From IMG/VR virus record IMGVR_UViG_3300046506_000114, positions 1-42,113 of that record: DNA of 42,113 nt; one strand, 5' to 3'. Both the position numbers and the translations under genes were made by a program. Of this stretch, positions 6,455-13,136 are shown piece after piece. The notes under the pieces are model-generated. The model ran no database searches, was not told where the DNA came from, and saw nothing but the letters and a program-made list of their open reading frames with translations. Numbering within the stretch: position 1 is the first letter of the stretch; each line of letters opens with the position of its first letter. The stretch is from a virus.

Positions 6455-8187
6455 GCAGCTTTCGCCTGCTGGGCCACGGCGGTGACGTGGCGGATAAGGG
6501 CTGCGCACATGGCCGGGAAGTCGTGGTCGTGGTACAGGACTGCGGCGCGGTCGCGGCCGGCGGCGGCGAACCCGAGCGAACCGAGGAAGTCGGCCGTCAG
6601 GGCGAAGCCCAAGCGCTCGGCGATCTGGCCCAAGCGCAGCGTCGGCGGCGTGCCGGCGGCTGCGGCGCGCGCGGCAGCGATCGGCGTCACGGCGGCGCCC
6701 AGCGCGGCCAGCGCGGGTGGCACTTCCTGGAAGTCGGGATCGCCCGCAGGGGTGCTGGTGGCGGCCGCGGCCTGGGCTGTAGCTTCCGTTTGGGCGCGCG
6801 CTACGGCTTCCTCCCGTTCGCGGGCTTCGGCCTCAGCGCGGCGCCGTCCTTCGGCTTCAGCACGCTCGCGTGCCGCTTCCTGCTCCTGGCGCGCGCGCTC
6901 GGCCTTATCGGCCTCCTGCCGCTGGTGGTTCTCGATGCGGGTGCGTACGGCCAATTGGAAATCTTCGTCGGCCTTTTGGATAACGGTCTGCAGGTCAGCG
7001 AACAGGAATTCGAAACCCTTCGCGTGCTCGCGGTACCAGGTCAGGCGGCCACGCACGGCCTGGGCGATGGCGTCGACGGCGATCTTGGCATTGGCCAGCT
7101 CGGTGTCGACGGCATCCTGCAGGGTGGCCAGCGTGCGCTTGTTCTTCATGGCGCCGGCAAAGTCCCGGGCTTGGAACACAAGGCGCAGCGGCGCGATTTC
7201 CTGCTCGAGCGCGGCGACGTGCTCCTGAAAGGCCAGCTTCACCTGGTTCAGGATGCTGGCCTTGATCAGCTCCTTCTTGTCCTTCACGGTACGGGCAAGG
7301 GTCAGGCGCTTGGCGCGCAGCTGTTCGCTGATGTGGTCGATCGTGCGCATCAGCTCAGCGATGTCGACGGTCTGCTCCAGCGCGGCGCGCTTCGCCTGCT
7401 CCAGGTCGCTCTCGGCCTTCTCACAGAATTTGACGGTCGCCTCGGCGTCGGCGAAGTCCTGGTCGGTGACCAGGTCGGTCTTGATGTTTGCGATGAAGCG
7501 CTCGGCCCGGGCCTGGAAGGCCGGCAGGTTGCTGGTGGCCACCTCGCCGCGGATCTGGATGACGAGCGCCGGCAGCGACATGATCGGCTCGGCCGCCGGC
7601 TTCGATGCGTATTCCTTCGGCTCGTACACGGCGAGATCGGCTTCGAACTGGGCCCAGCCGGCGCGGATGCGTTCCTGCCAAGCCGGATCCGGCAGCACGT
7701 CCATATGCACGAAGTTGTCGAGCGTGCCATCGGAGCACACGAACACGACCTTGCTGCAGCCAGTGACCATCATGATCTGCTGGCACTGCGGCATATACTC
7801 GTCCGGCAACTGGCCGGCGGCGACGGCATCAGCAAGGGCCTGATTCCACTGCTTGTGCTCGAAGGCGACGTCTTCGGCCATGGTCAGGCCATCGCAGGAC
7901 GCAGACAGCAGGCCGTCCGAGCAGGTGACCGGGTACAGCTCGGTACCGATCAGGTCTTCGACCAGCGGGCGCGCCAGCGCTTCGACGTAGTGGCCGTGGT
8001 CCAGGATGTTCTTCTGCACCCAGTCGCTGAACTCTTGCGCGGTGCCGGTCGCCTTCATGTGCAGCAGCTCGGTGCGCGAGACATTGCTGGAGAGGCCGAG
8101 CATTGCCGCAGCTTCACTGGCGCCACGGCGCTCCAGGCGGAAGGCCTGCCAATCCGGCGAGCCCTGGACGAGATTATGGATCTGCAT
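6451..8187 (-). CDS. YqaJ-type (lambda exonuclease fold) recombinase nuclease with coiled-coil C-terminus
   Basis: 578 residues. The N-terminal 200 residues fit the YqaJ viral recombinase family: QGSPDWQAFRLERRGASEAA, DHGHYVEALARPLVE, SASCDGLT (D99) and EHKQWN (E110, K112), the PD-(D/E)xK nuclease residues that resect double-stranded DNA ends. The C-terminal part (about 240-480) is long, charged and helical with an R/E/A-rich stretch (about 430-475), likely a coiled coil; such tails are variable in the family. It pairs with RecT, 54 nt upstream in the operon, for single-strand annealing recombination. AAGGAA lies 5 nt before the ATG. Confidence 0.93.
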   Translation of the reverse strand: MQIHNLVQGSPDWQAFRLERRGASEAAAMLGLSSNVSRTELLHMKATGTAQEFSDWVQKNILDHGHYVEALARPLVEDLIGTELYPVTCSDGLLSASCDGLTMAEDVAFEHKQWNQALADAVAAGQLPDEYMPQCQQIMMVTGCSKVVFVCSDGTLDNFVHMDVLPDPAWQERIRAGWAQFEADLAVYEPKEYASKPAAEPIMSLPALVIQIRGEVATSNLPAFQARAERFIANIKTDLVTDQDFADAEATVKFCEKAESDLEQAKRAALEQTVDIAELMRTIDHISEQLRAKRLTLARTVKDKKELIKASILNQVKLAFQEHVAALEQEIAPLRLVFQARDFAGAMKNKRTLATLQDAVDTELANAKIAVDAIAQAVRGRLTWYREHAKGFEFLFADLQTVIQKADEDFQLAVRTRIENHQRQEADKAERARQEQEAARERAEAEGRRRAEAEAREREEAVARAQTEATAQAAAATSTPAGDPDFQEVPPALAALGAAVTPIAAARAAAAGTPPTLRLGQIAERLGFALTADFLGSLGFAAAGRDRAAVLYHDHDFPAMCAALIRHVTAVAQQAKAA

Positions 8188-8241
8188 GTCGATTCCTTTA
8201 TATGGTGGGTGGTCCCCTCACGAATGAGGGCACCATGCGGT

Positions 8242-9219
8242 TTAGTCGTTCTCGTGGGCCCAGCTGTCGATCGTGGTTCGCTGGTCTTCGGTCAGCAGTT
8301 GGCGGGTTTCGATCATGGCGACCAGCTCCCGAACGGTCTTCTTCTTCGAGACGATCTGTTCGCGCCAGCCAGCCTTGTTTTTGTCGAAGTTCTCGGCCGT
8401 GCAGGTCGGCAGCTCGCCGCGCGCCGGCGCTACTGCGGCTTGACTGGTACCGACATCACCGCCGACGCCGGTGTCGGCCTGGTCGTCGTCGCGGTCATCG
8501 ATCACGACCATGTCGCTGTCGATGGTGAACGGCTTGCCTGAGTCCACCGCGGTGGCCACGTCGACGGCGCGCTGCACCTCGATGGACTTGGGCATGTACT
8601 TGAGCACTTGGAGCAGCACCACCTTACGGGCGTACATTTCCATGTTCTGGCCGTTCTTCTCCAGCGCGTAGTGGCGCGCGCCGACCTTGTTGAACTTGTT
8701 CAGGTGCTTCACCACCTTATCCATGCTCCAGACCTCGATGACCGGGAACTGGCTGCCGTTCACGCGACCGACTGCGTATACATGGGTGATGTCCTTCCAG
8801 CTGTCGCCGCCGGCGCCGGGGCGGTGGCGCACATAGGGTGCGTCGCCGAGCGCCCAATCGAATTCGTCGCCCTGGTACACCGCACCGGTCCAGACGGTGG
8901 CGCGGCCGGCGCGCGAGACCAGATCGACCAGCCCCTGCCAGCCGGGAACGAACTGCGCCTTGCCGCCGTAGGGCACCAGATAGCCCTGGCCGCCGACGCC
9001 GATCTCCAGGCCCAGCTGCGCGGCGACAACCACCGAGCCGAAGATGCTGTGCAGGTCGCACTTCTGCAGGGCTGTGTTCTGGCTGAACGCGGTCATGGTC
9101 AGGCGGACCATGCGGTCGGGGCTGATGTGCTTTGGGAGCGCGTTGGCGATCTGTCCCTTGTACTTGTCCAGGAACGTGCTCAGGCTCTTGGCCGGGCTGA
9201 CGGCTACTTGGTTATTCAT
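8242..9219 (-). CDS. recT: RecT single-strand annealing protein
   Basis: 325 residues. RecT-family features: the N-terminal KHISPDRMVRLTMTAFSQNT, then GSVVVAAQLGLEIGVGGQGY, LVPYGGKAQFVPGWQGLVDL and EMYARKVVLLQVLKYMPKS. RecT anneals complementary single strands exposed by its partner exonuclease, the YqaJ-type gene just downstream. The Asp-rich stretch VVIDDRDDDQAD (about 245-256) marks the junction to a variable C-terminal tail. Start set at the ATG at 9219 (AAGGA 9 nt upstream), because residues further upstream in the same frame look non-coding. Confidence 0.95.
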   Translation of the reverse strand: MNNQVAVSPAKSLSTFLDKYKGQIANALPKHISPDRMVRLTMTAFSQNTALQKCDLHSIFGSVVVAAQLGLEIGVGGQGYLVPYGGKAQFVPGWQGLVDLVSRAGRATVWTGAVYQGDEFDWALGDAPYVRHRPGAGGDSWKDITHVYAVGRVNGSQFPVIEVWSMDKVVKHLNKFNKVGARHYALEKNGQNMEMYARKVVLLQVLKYMPKSIEVQRAVDVATAVDSGKPFTIDSDMVVIDDRDDDQADTGVGGDVGTSQAAVAPARGELPTCTAENFDKNKAGWREQIVSKKKTVRELVAMIETRQLLTEDQRTTIDSWAHEND

Positions 9220-9232
9220 AGATACGGGTCCT

Positions 9233-9418
9233 TCAGGAGTTGACGATAAAGAGAATTGCGATCGCGATAGCAGGCGGTACCCAGGGGCACGCGTCACAGA
9301 CCGCGACGATTGCGTCGACGATGCGGCTCAGCAGACCGCGGCGGGTCGGGATGCACACGGTGCGAACCGGGCAGGTGCGGCCCTGGTGGCAGGCCCCATC
9401 GCAGCAGCGGCGGCTCAT
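9233..9418 (-). CDS. Small Cys-rich protein with one membrane segment
   Basis: 61 residues. The N-terminus MSRRCCDGACHQGRTCPVR matches the C..CxQGRxCP pattern of tiny phage proteins widespread in early regions. The C-terminus (VPPAIAIAILFIVNS) is hydrophobic, probably one transmembrane helix. Overlaps the neighbour upstream by ATGA. Function unknown. Confidence 0.65.
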   Translation of the reverse strand: MSRRCCDGACHQGRTCPVRTVCIPTRRGLLSRIVDAIVAVCDACPWVPPAIAIAILFIVNS

Positions 9419-9546
9419 GGCAGCACCAGGATGGTTACGCCCAAGGCGCCAGCCGCGTAGGCGGCGTCCATCAGCTCATTACGATCGCCGATCGCTGGAT
9501 AGGTGCGCGTGCTGGCTGCGTTGCGGACGGTGATGAGGAATTTCAT
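9415..9546 (-). CDS. 43-residue early phage protein, unknown function
   Basis: A short frame from ATG 9546 to TGA 9415, fitting exactly between its neighbours with ATGA overlaps on both sides. The product begins MKFLITVRNAASTRTYPAIG and ends GVTILVLP, a plausible small alpha/beta fold. The two perfect overlaps and the absence of any other gene between 9418 and 9543 support it. Confidence 0.65.
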   Translation of the reverse strand: MKFLITVRNAASTRTYPAIGDRNELMDAAYAAGALGVTILVLP

Positions 9547-9863
9547 GCGGCGCCCCCAGTGGCCTTGGCGATCACGGCATCGATTGCAGCGCGCGCCGCG
9601 GCGGGGATGCGGGGCAGGTTTTCACGGCCGCAGTCGTCATCCGCGTCGCGGACCATGATGACGACGTCGAGCAGCGCGGGCGCCGCAGCGATCAGCGGGA
9701 TGTTCTCTTGCGCGACGGACTCGGCGATGAGGTTCCCGCCGTAGTATTCGACGGCATCCGAGCCGCTGAGCGCTCCGGCGGCCAGCTGGTCAGAGACCAC
9801 CGAACCTTTGCCACCGGTACCGCTTCCGGCGCGCCACGGCCCCGGCGTATGTTTCAGTTCCAT
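9543..9863 (-). CDS. HTPGPW-type small phage protein
   Basis: 106 residues from ATG 9863 (GAGGAG ribosome site). The start MELKHTPGPWRAG and the later LIAAAPALLDVVIMVRDADD (about 60-80) are the two marks of a very common phage early family: an HTPGPW opening and an LIAAAP-x-LL helix. No function is established. The open frame upstream of 9863 lacks protein-like composition. Confidence 0.82.
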   Translation of the reverse strand: MELKHTPGPWRAGSGTGGKGSVVSDQLAAGALSGSDAVEYYGGNLIAESVAQENIPLIAAAPALLDVVIMVRDADDDCGRENLPRIPAAARAAIDAVIAKATGGAA

Positions 9864-9969
9864 CCTGCTGCTCCTCGTTCTGGCCGGCGGCGCCGGCGGT
9901 TGTTGTTGTCGGTCCCGGCCTTTCACCGGGCGGCAAGCTCTATCCGCGCTCGTCACGGGCCTGTGCGCC

Positions 9970-10170
9970 TCAGGCTGGCGTTGTGAGTTCGGTCCTGCCG
10001 TGCTGGTAGACCAGCCACATCGCGGCGGTGGCGCCGTGCTTGGTGATCAGGTCAAAGGCCCAGGCCTCGAGCTTCGCGCGCTCGGCGGCGACGTCGCAGT
10101 GGGCGCAGTCCAGGTAGCCGTCGAGCGCCTTAGACAGGCTGCCGGTGTCGCTGCAGTGGATGCACTTCAT
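9970..10170 (-). CDS. Small early protein with two CxxC pairs (zinc-ribbon-like)
   Basis: 66 residues from ATG 10170, overlapping the previous stop (ATGA). It opens MKCIHCSDTGSLSKALDGYL followed by DCAHC: two CxxC pairs 15 residues apart, which suggests one zinc site. The rest (KLEAWAFDLITKHGATAAMW) is helical. A hairpin-prone 106-nt gap separates it from the next gene. Confidence 0.7.
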   Translation of the reverse strand: MKCIHCSDTGSLSKALDGYLDCAHCDVAAERAKLEAWAFDLITKHGATAAMWLVYQHGRTELTTPA

Positions 10171-10385
10171 GCCGCGACCTCTTCCGCCGGCACAGCGTCC
10201 CAGCTCACCACCGGCGCCATGAAACTGCCGAACGGATGGCCCATGCGGGCATCGATCAGGGCGAGCTTGAAAGCGCCGTCGCGCGACACCGACCAAGCGG
10301 CAACCCTGTGGACGTCGCCATCAGCAAAGCTGATCCGGACTTCCCATTTGCTGCGCTGATCTTCGGGGGTGAAGGTGCTGCTCAT
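10167..10385 (-). CDS. First gene of the leftward early operon, small phage protein
   Basis: 72 residues: SKWEVRISFADGDVHRVAAW, then FKLALIDARMGHPFG and PVVSWDAVPAEE. GGAG lies 6 nt before the ATG at 10385. It is the promoter-proximal gene of the leftward transcript, so it would be made first after induction. No family recognised; a small beta-rich fold is likely. Confidence 0.72.
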   Translation of the reverse strand: MSSTFTPEDQRSKWEVRISFADGDVHRVAAWSVSRDGAFKLALIDARMGHPFGSFMAPVVSWDAVPAEEVAA

Positions 10386-10424
10386 CGTGCTCTCCAGTTC
10401 GGCCCAGCGGATGCTGAGTTCGTT

Positions 10425-10470
10425 TGCGTGATTTGCATATTACGCATATCGATAATATGCGTCAAGCGCA
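10425..10470 (-). promoter_or_regulatory. Leftward early promoter pL with operator sites
   Basis: On the minus strand TTGACG (10465-10460) and TAATAT (10442-10437) are separated by exactly 17 nt, a near-consensus sigma-70 promoter reading into the gene at 10385. A perfect TGCG-N5-CGCA operator (10458-10470) covers the -35. Two one-mismatch copies sharing a half-site (10425-10437 and 10434-10446) cover the -10. The same operator form occurs at the cI/cro promoters, so repression by CI is likely. Confidence 0.85.
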
Positions 10471-10512
10471 AATTCGTGCGCGAACGAAATATTGTTGGAG
10501 AACGGCAGACGT

Positions 10513-10537
10513 GAAAAAGCCCGCACGCGGCGGGCTT
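10513..10537 (-). terminator. Terminator of the cI operon
   Basis: The inverted repeat AAGCCCGC / GCGGGCTT (10517-10524, 10530-10537) has a 5-nt loop and a TTTTT run on the minus strand. It lies 19 nt beyond the stop of the HIRAN-like gene, so it closes the cI transcript before the pL region. Confidence 0.85.
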
Positions 10538-10555
10538 CAGGGGGAACTCGTCAGA

Positions 10556-10903
10556 TCAATCTTCGAAAGGTAGGTCTAGCCGGACACCGTACTGGCCGAC
10601 CGTACCTTGGATGAGGGCCGCGCACTCGAAGGTTTCGTGTGGACTGCGCTCGCCGTACCGGACGATGCGGTGTAGGGCTTGACCGTTAGCGCGTGACAGG
10701 TGGCCCACCTGCTGGCTATTGATCGATACCAGCACATGGGGCTCATCATCCTGCAGCACCAGTTGGGCACGCACTCTTATGTTGAGCCGCTCTTGCAGCC
10801 GTCGGCCGACCAGGTTAGATAAGACAGCCTGCTGATCGCCATCGTCTACCACGTTAACGCCATAGCGTCGTAGCCCTGGAATAAACAGAATCCCAGTGCC
10901 CAA
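10556..10903 (-). CDS. HIRAN-like domain protein, co-transcribed with cI
   Basis: 115 residues from a TTG start, 3 nt after the stop of the membrane-protein gene. The part after about residue 40 follows the HIRAN pattern: AQLVLQDDEPHVLVSINSQQ, VGHLSRANGQALHRIVRYGE, then CAALIQGTVGQYGVRLDLP. HIRAN domains, in HLTF and in many stand-alone bacterial proteins, bind DNA 3' ends or damaged DNA. Position behind the repressor gene with a terminator after it means expression in the lysogen, so it may affect the host (lysogenic conversion) rather than lytic growth. The first 15 residues are uncertain; no ribosome site is obvious, so coupling to the upstream stop is likely. Confidence 0.7.
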   Translation of the reverse strand: MGTGILFIPGLRRYGVNVVDDGDQQAVLSNLVGRRLQERLNIRVRAQLVLQDDEPHVLVSINSQQVGHLSRANGQALHRIVRYGERSPHETFECAALIQGTVGQYGVRLDLPFED

Positions 10904-10906
10904 GCT

Positions 10907-11080
10907 TTATGCCATGAAAAGCGGAGCAACGGCGGAAAATATAACCACCTCTCCAATCCACGCGCCAGCCATTACTAGAAGAAAGGGAATTTTCGATAAG
11001 CGAGTGAAATGATTTCGGCCGTATTTAGCCACAAAATAACTAAGAAACAGCAAGCCCCATGAAACATAAATCATCCACAT
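10907..11080 (-). CDS. 57-residue double-spanning membrane protein, co-transcribed with cI
   Basis: ATG at 11080 overlaps the cI stop (TGATG) and has GAGGAG 6 nt upstream; the stop is at 10907. The sequence has two hydrophobic helices, MIYVSWGLLFLSYFVAKYG (about 3-21) and IPFLLVMAGAWIGEVVIFSA (about 31-50), joined by a basic loop (GRNHFTRLSK). Base composition is clearly more A/T-rich than the early genes. Not recognised. Small membrane proteins made by lysogens often block superinfection, which is a reasonable but untested idea here. Confidence 0.8.
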   Translation of the reverse strand: MWMIYVSWGLLFLSYFVAKYGRNHFTRLSKIPFLLVMAGAWIGEVVIFSAVAPLFMA

Positions 11081-11799
11081 CAAACTCTCCTCAGTTTCTT
11101 GCGGTGTTCTGTCACAACCCCAATTACGATCAAATGTTCGATGTCGCTACGCATTGTCGGATAGTCGTCATTCAGAGGGACTAACTCAAAAATCATTTCC
11201 CCTTTTGAATCCATGCCACGAGGCCGATACTTTTTGAATGTCGCCTGATCACTTCCGTTGCGGGCGATAACATAATCACCTGGCTGCGGTGCTAAATCCG
11301 GGTCAACAATAAGCCGGTCGCCTGGTTTAAAAATGGGCAGCATAGACTCGCCCTCTACTTCCAACGCAAATGCCCAACGCGACAACTTTTGATCCGTATA
11401 TTCAATGCTGTAACCATCCCCTGGTGCGTAGGGGTTCTCCATATCCTTAAGCTGTCCAGCCTGAACGGCCGAGATAACAGGAATTGGTCGGACGCCGGGA
11501 ATTGCCGGGCTTACGTTCTCATCGAACGATGACGTTTGAGGCTTTTTAAATTCAAACAAATAGACTTTGTCATCACTTGCCAAGATGAGGTCGATCTGTT
11601 GTTCGGTTTCAGCGAAAAGCGCTGCCTGGGGCACGTTCAATGCGCTGGCCAGCTTACTAATGATCTGATCGCTGTAGCCCTGTAGCCCGCGCTCGACACG
11701 CGACAGGTTCCCGACATCGCTTCCGATCTCGTTGGCTAGCTGGTTCAGCGTCAGCCCTCGCCTCTTCCGAAGCATTCGAATATTAGTTCCCACAGTCAT
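11080..11799 (-). CDS. cI: CI-type phage repressor (HTH plus S24 peptidase)
   Basis: 239 residues from ATG 11799. An N-terminal XRE helix-turn-helix (RKRRGLTLNQLANEIGSDVG, NLSRVERG, about 11-38) is followed by a linker and a LexA/S24 self-cleaving domain: cleavage site A114-G115 (SAVQAGQ), catalytic S152 (EGESML) and K189 (ATFKKY), 37 residues apart as in LexA. It should keep the prophage silent and be inactivated through RecA during DNA damage. No ribosome site is clear before the ATG, so the message may be leaderless, as lambda cI is from pRM; an in-frame TTG at 11817 is the alternative. Transcribed away from cro. Confidence 0.95.
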   Translation of the reverse strand: MTVGTNIRMLRKRRGLTLNQLANEIGSDVGNLSRVERGLQGYSDQIISKLASALNVPQAALFAETEQQIDLILASDDKVYLFEFKKPQTSSFDENVSPAIPGVRPIPVISAVQAGQLKDMENPYAPGDGYSIEYTDQKLSRWAFALEVEGESMLPIFKPGDRLIVDPDLAPQPGDYVIARNGSDQATFKKYRPRGMDSKGEMIFELVPLNDDYPTMRSDIEHLIVIGVVTEHRKKLRRV

Positions 11800-11818
11800 C
11801 CATAGATGTTGATGCAAC

Positions 11819-11881
11819 TTTGCGACGTGCGCAAAGCGTGTTGCGCAAATTTAGCGGCGGCGTTAATATGCGCTACACGCA
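11819..11881. promoter_or_regulatory. cI/cro control region: pR promoter and three operators
   Basis: Three dyad sites share the form TGCG-N5-CGCA: 11821-11833 (perfect, extended to CTTTGCG/CGCAAAG), 11835-11847 (first base changed) and 11869-11881 (perfect). The rightward promoter has -35 TTGCGC (11841-11846), a 17-nt spacer and -10 TAATAT (11864-11869), so two operators overlap it. The first operator lies next to the cI start and would tune pRM. The layout parallels lambda OR1-OR3. Confidence 0.85.
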
Positions 11882-11901
11882 AAACATTCCACAGGAAAAA
11901 T

Positions 11902-12150
11902 ATGAAATCTCCTCTTCGCCTCGTGCGCGAGCGTAAGGGCCAGACCATCGTCGAGGTCAGCCGCGCTGTGCAGACTGACCCTGGCAACCTGTCCCGCATC
12001 GAGAACGTCAAGCAGAACGCTTCGCCCGAGCTGGCCGAGAAGCTGGTCAAGCACTTCGACGGCGAGATCACCGAAGTCGAGATCCTGTATCCGCTGCGCT
12101 ACATGGCCACGCTGCCCGACGCGCACCGCGCCGAATCCCAGCCGCAGTAA
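11902..12150 (+). CDS. cro: Cro-like HTH regulator
   Basis: 82 residues from ATG 11902 (AGGAAAAAT upstream). It opens with MKSPLRLVRERKGQTIVEVS, then RAVQTDPGNLSRIENVKQNA, a compact XRE-type helix-turn-helix, and ends with DGEITEVEILYPLRY, a tail common in Cro-like proteins of Burkholderiales phages. Divergent from cI across the operators, it is the first gene of the rightward transcript and should repress cI and early promoters during lytic growth. A terminator overlaps its stop codon. Confidence 0.88.
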   Translation: MKSPLRLVRERKGQTIVEVSRAVQTDPGNLSRIENVKQNASPELAEKLVKHFDGEITEVEILYPLRYMATLPDAHRAESQPQ

Positions 12151-12165
12151 CCCCTGCGGTTTTTT
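12142..12165 (+). terminator. Terminator at the end of cro (tR1-like)
   Basis: CCGCAG (12142-12147), a 6-nt loop containing the cro stop codon, CTGCGG (12154-12159), then TTTTTT. A second weaker hairpin (TGCCCAA/TTGGGCA, 12168-12191) follows. Genes beyond it need antitermination or read-through; no N-like gene is evident. Confidence 0.8.
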
Positions 12166-12244
12166 GATGCCCAAAAAGTTGCACTTGGGCAGTTTCCTTG
12201 CATCACCCCGAAGTCCTGAACCGCCGCACTACTAGGAGAAAACC

Positions 12245-12526
12245 ATGAGCATCACCAAGCCGAACCTGAAGCGCCAGAAAACCCTGAAGGTTCCGTTGAA
12301 CGACGTCGAAGAGACGGCGCTGAAGAAGTTCTGCACCGGCATCGGCCGTAAGCAAGTGGCGCCATGGGTGCGCGATCTCGTCTCCGCTCATATCCGTCAG
12401 GAGACGAATCGTACCGTGGAGAAGCGCCCTGGAGAGCGGCCACGGCATGGCCATCAGCATGGCCACGCAGTGCGCTTTCCCGGCCGGGCCGTCGCTGCAG
12501 GTAACTGCGGCCGCCTGCGGCTTTAA
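12245..12526 (+). CDS. Ribbon-helix-helix-like small protein
   Basis: 93 residues with AGGAGAAAACC before the ATG. Residues 10-52 (QKTLKVPLNDVEETALKKFC, then VAPWVRDLVSAHIR) look like a ribbon-helix-helix DNA-binding domain of the Arc/CopG kind, often a phage regulator or antirepressor. The C-terminal 40 residues are Arg/His-rich and look like out-of-frame sequence over the next small ORF, so either the tail is unstructured or the ancestral end was shorter. Confidence 0.7.
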   Translation: MSITKPNLKRQKTLKVPLNDVEETALKKFCTGIGRKQVAPWVRDLVSAHIRQETNRTVEKRPGERPRHGHQHGHAVRFPGRAVAAGNCGRLRL

Positions 12527-12572
12527 CGGCGATTTCAAACTGCGTTCCCTTGCCTGGGCCGCACCTGACTAG
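12447..12572 (+). CDS. Possible 41-residue protein overlapping the end of the RHH-like gene
   Basis: ATG 12447 to TAG 12572. The product (MAISMATQCAFPAGPSLQVT then AACGFNGDFKLRSLAWAAPD) has balanced, protein-like composition, unlike the Arg/His-rich frame that overlaps it. The only GGAG is 12 nt upstream, too far for a good ribosome site, so translation would rely on coupling. Not recognised. Confidence 0.35.
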   Translation: MAISMATQCAFPAGPSLQVTAAACGFNGDFKLRSLAWAAPD

Positions 12573-12586
12573 AACGGAAGGACCAC

Positions 12587-12766
12587 ATGCACGACCAAGA
12601 AACCGGAAAGGCGACGCCGGATAAAAAGATCGCCGACCAGGCCAGGACCTGGAGGACGTTTGACCAGGCCGCAATCGCCGACAAGAGCAATCCGCAGAAG
12701 CAGCGCGAGGAATACCGCGCGCGCCAGCACCTGCGTCGCGTGATCGATGACGCGGGGGTTCGTTGA
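12587..12766 (+). CDS. 59-residue charged early protein, unknown function
   Basis: Begins MHDQETGKATPDKKIADQAR and ends QHLRRVIDDAGVR; almost entirely helical and highly charged. GGAAGG precedes the ATG by 5-6 nt, and the stop overlaps the next start (TGATG). Not recognised. Confidence 0.6.
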   Translation: MHDQETGKATPDKKIADQARTWRTFDQAAIADKSNPQKQREEYRARQHLRRVIDDAGVR

Positions 12767-13002
12767 TGGATTTGTCGATTCGCCTCATCACCCCTGAGCT
12801 GATGGAAGAACTTGGCGCCGACGCTTTTGACCGCGGCGTGGGCGTCAACGACCACGGCATGAGCGAATGCGCGACGGCCCGCAAGAGCTGGCAGTACGGC
12901 TGGCACAAGCGCCGCGTCGTGCGTTCCCGCCAGAGCGGGGACCATTTTACTGACGTCACTAACATGGTCGACCAGCAGCTGGCGGAGGTATGCCCGCCAT
13001 GA
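12766..13002 (+). CDS. Small early protein, unknown function
   Basis: 78 residues: MDLSIRLITPELMEELGADA, FDRGVGVNDHGMSECATARK, then SWQYGWHKRRVVRS. The A-x-x-x-W-x-x-G-W-H-x-x-R segment is like the WQ-x-GW-x-x-ARR motif of phage Rmf/CrpP-related small proteins (F-x-x-G..A......NPY....  .W..GW), which links it loosely to ribosome-modulation-type proteins; this is tentative. TGATG and ATGA overlaps on both sides. Confidence 0.62.
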   Translation: MDLSIRLITPELMEELGADAFDRGVGVNDHGMSECATARKSWQYGWHKRRVVRSRQSGDHFTDVTNMVDQQLAEVCPP

Positions 13003-13136
13003 CGAAGCCGACCAACTCCCCTACCCTGCGCGTGCTTCTCACAGCGGAAGCGCGCCGCGCCGCACGCGCATCCCGCACGGCCACCGCCATCCTGTCGCAG
13101 ATGAACCTGCGCAGCCGCGGAGGCCGTCGCCCATGA
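12999..13136 (+). CDS. 45-residue basic protein, unknown function
   Basis: ATG 12999 to TGA 13136, with ATGA overlaps on both sides. The sequence MTKPTNSPTLRVLLTAEARR then AARASRTATAILSQMNLRSR is strongly basic. It may bind nucleic acid or simply couple translation into the replication gene that follows. Confidence 0.55.
   Translation: MTKPTNSPTLRVLLTAEARRAARASRTATAILSQMNLRSRGGRRP

Noticed and set aside
6202-8541. 779-residue open frame on the plus strand
   Set aside because: Shadow of the YqaJ-type exonuclease gene and its neighbours; no recognisable domain and against the direction of the operon.
8776-8786. Further copy of the GTATACG late motif
   Set aside because: GTATAC here lies inside recT, the following bases (ATGG) do not match GTMCC, and there is no intergenic context.
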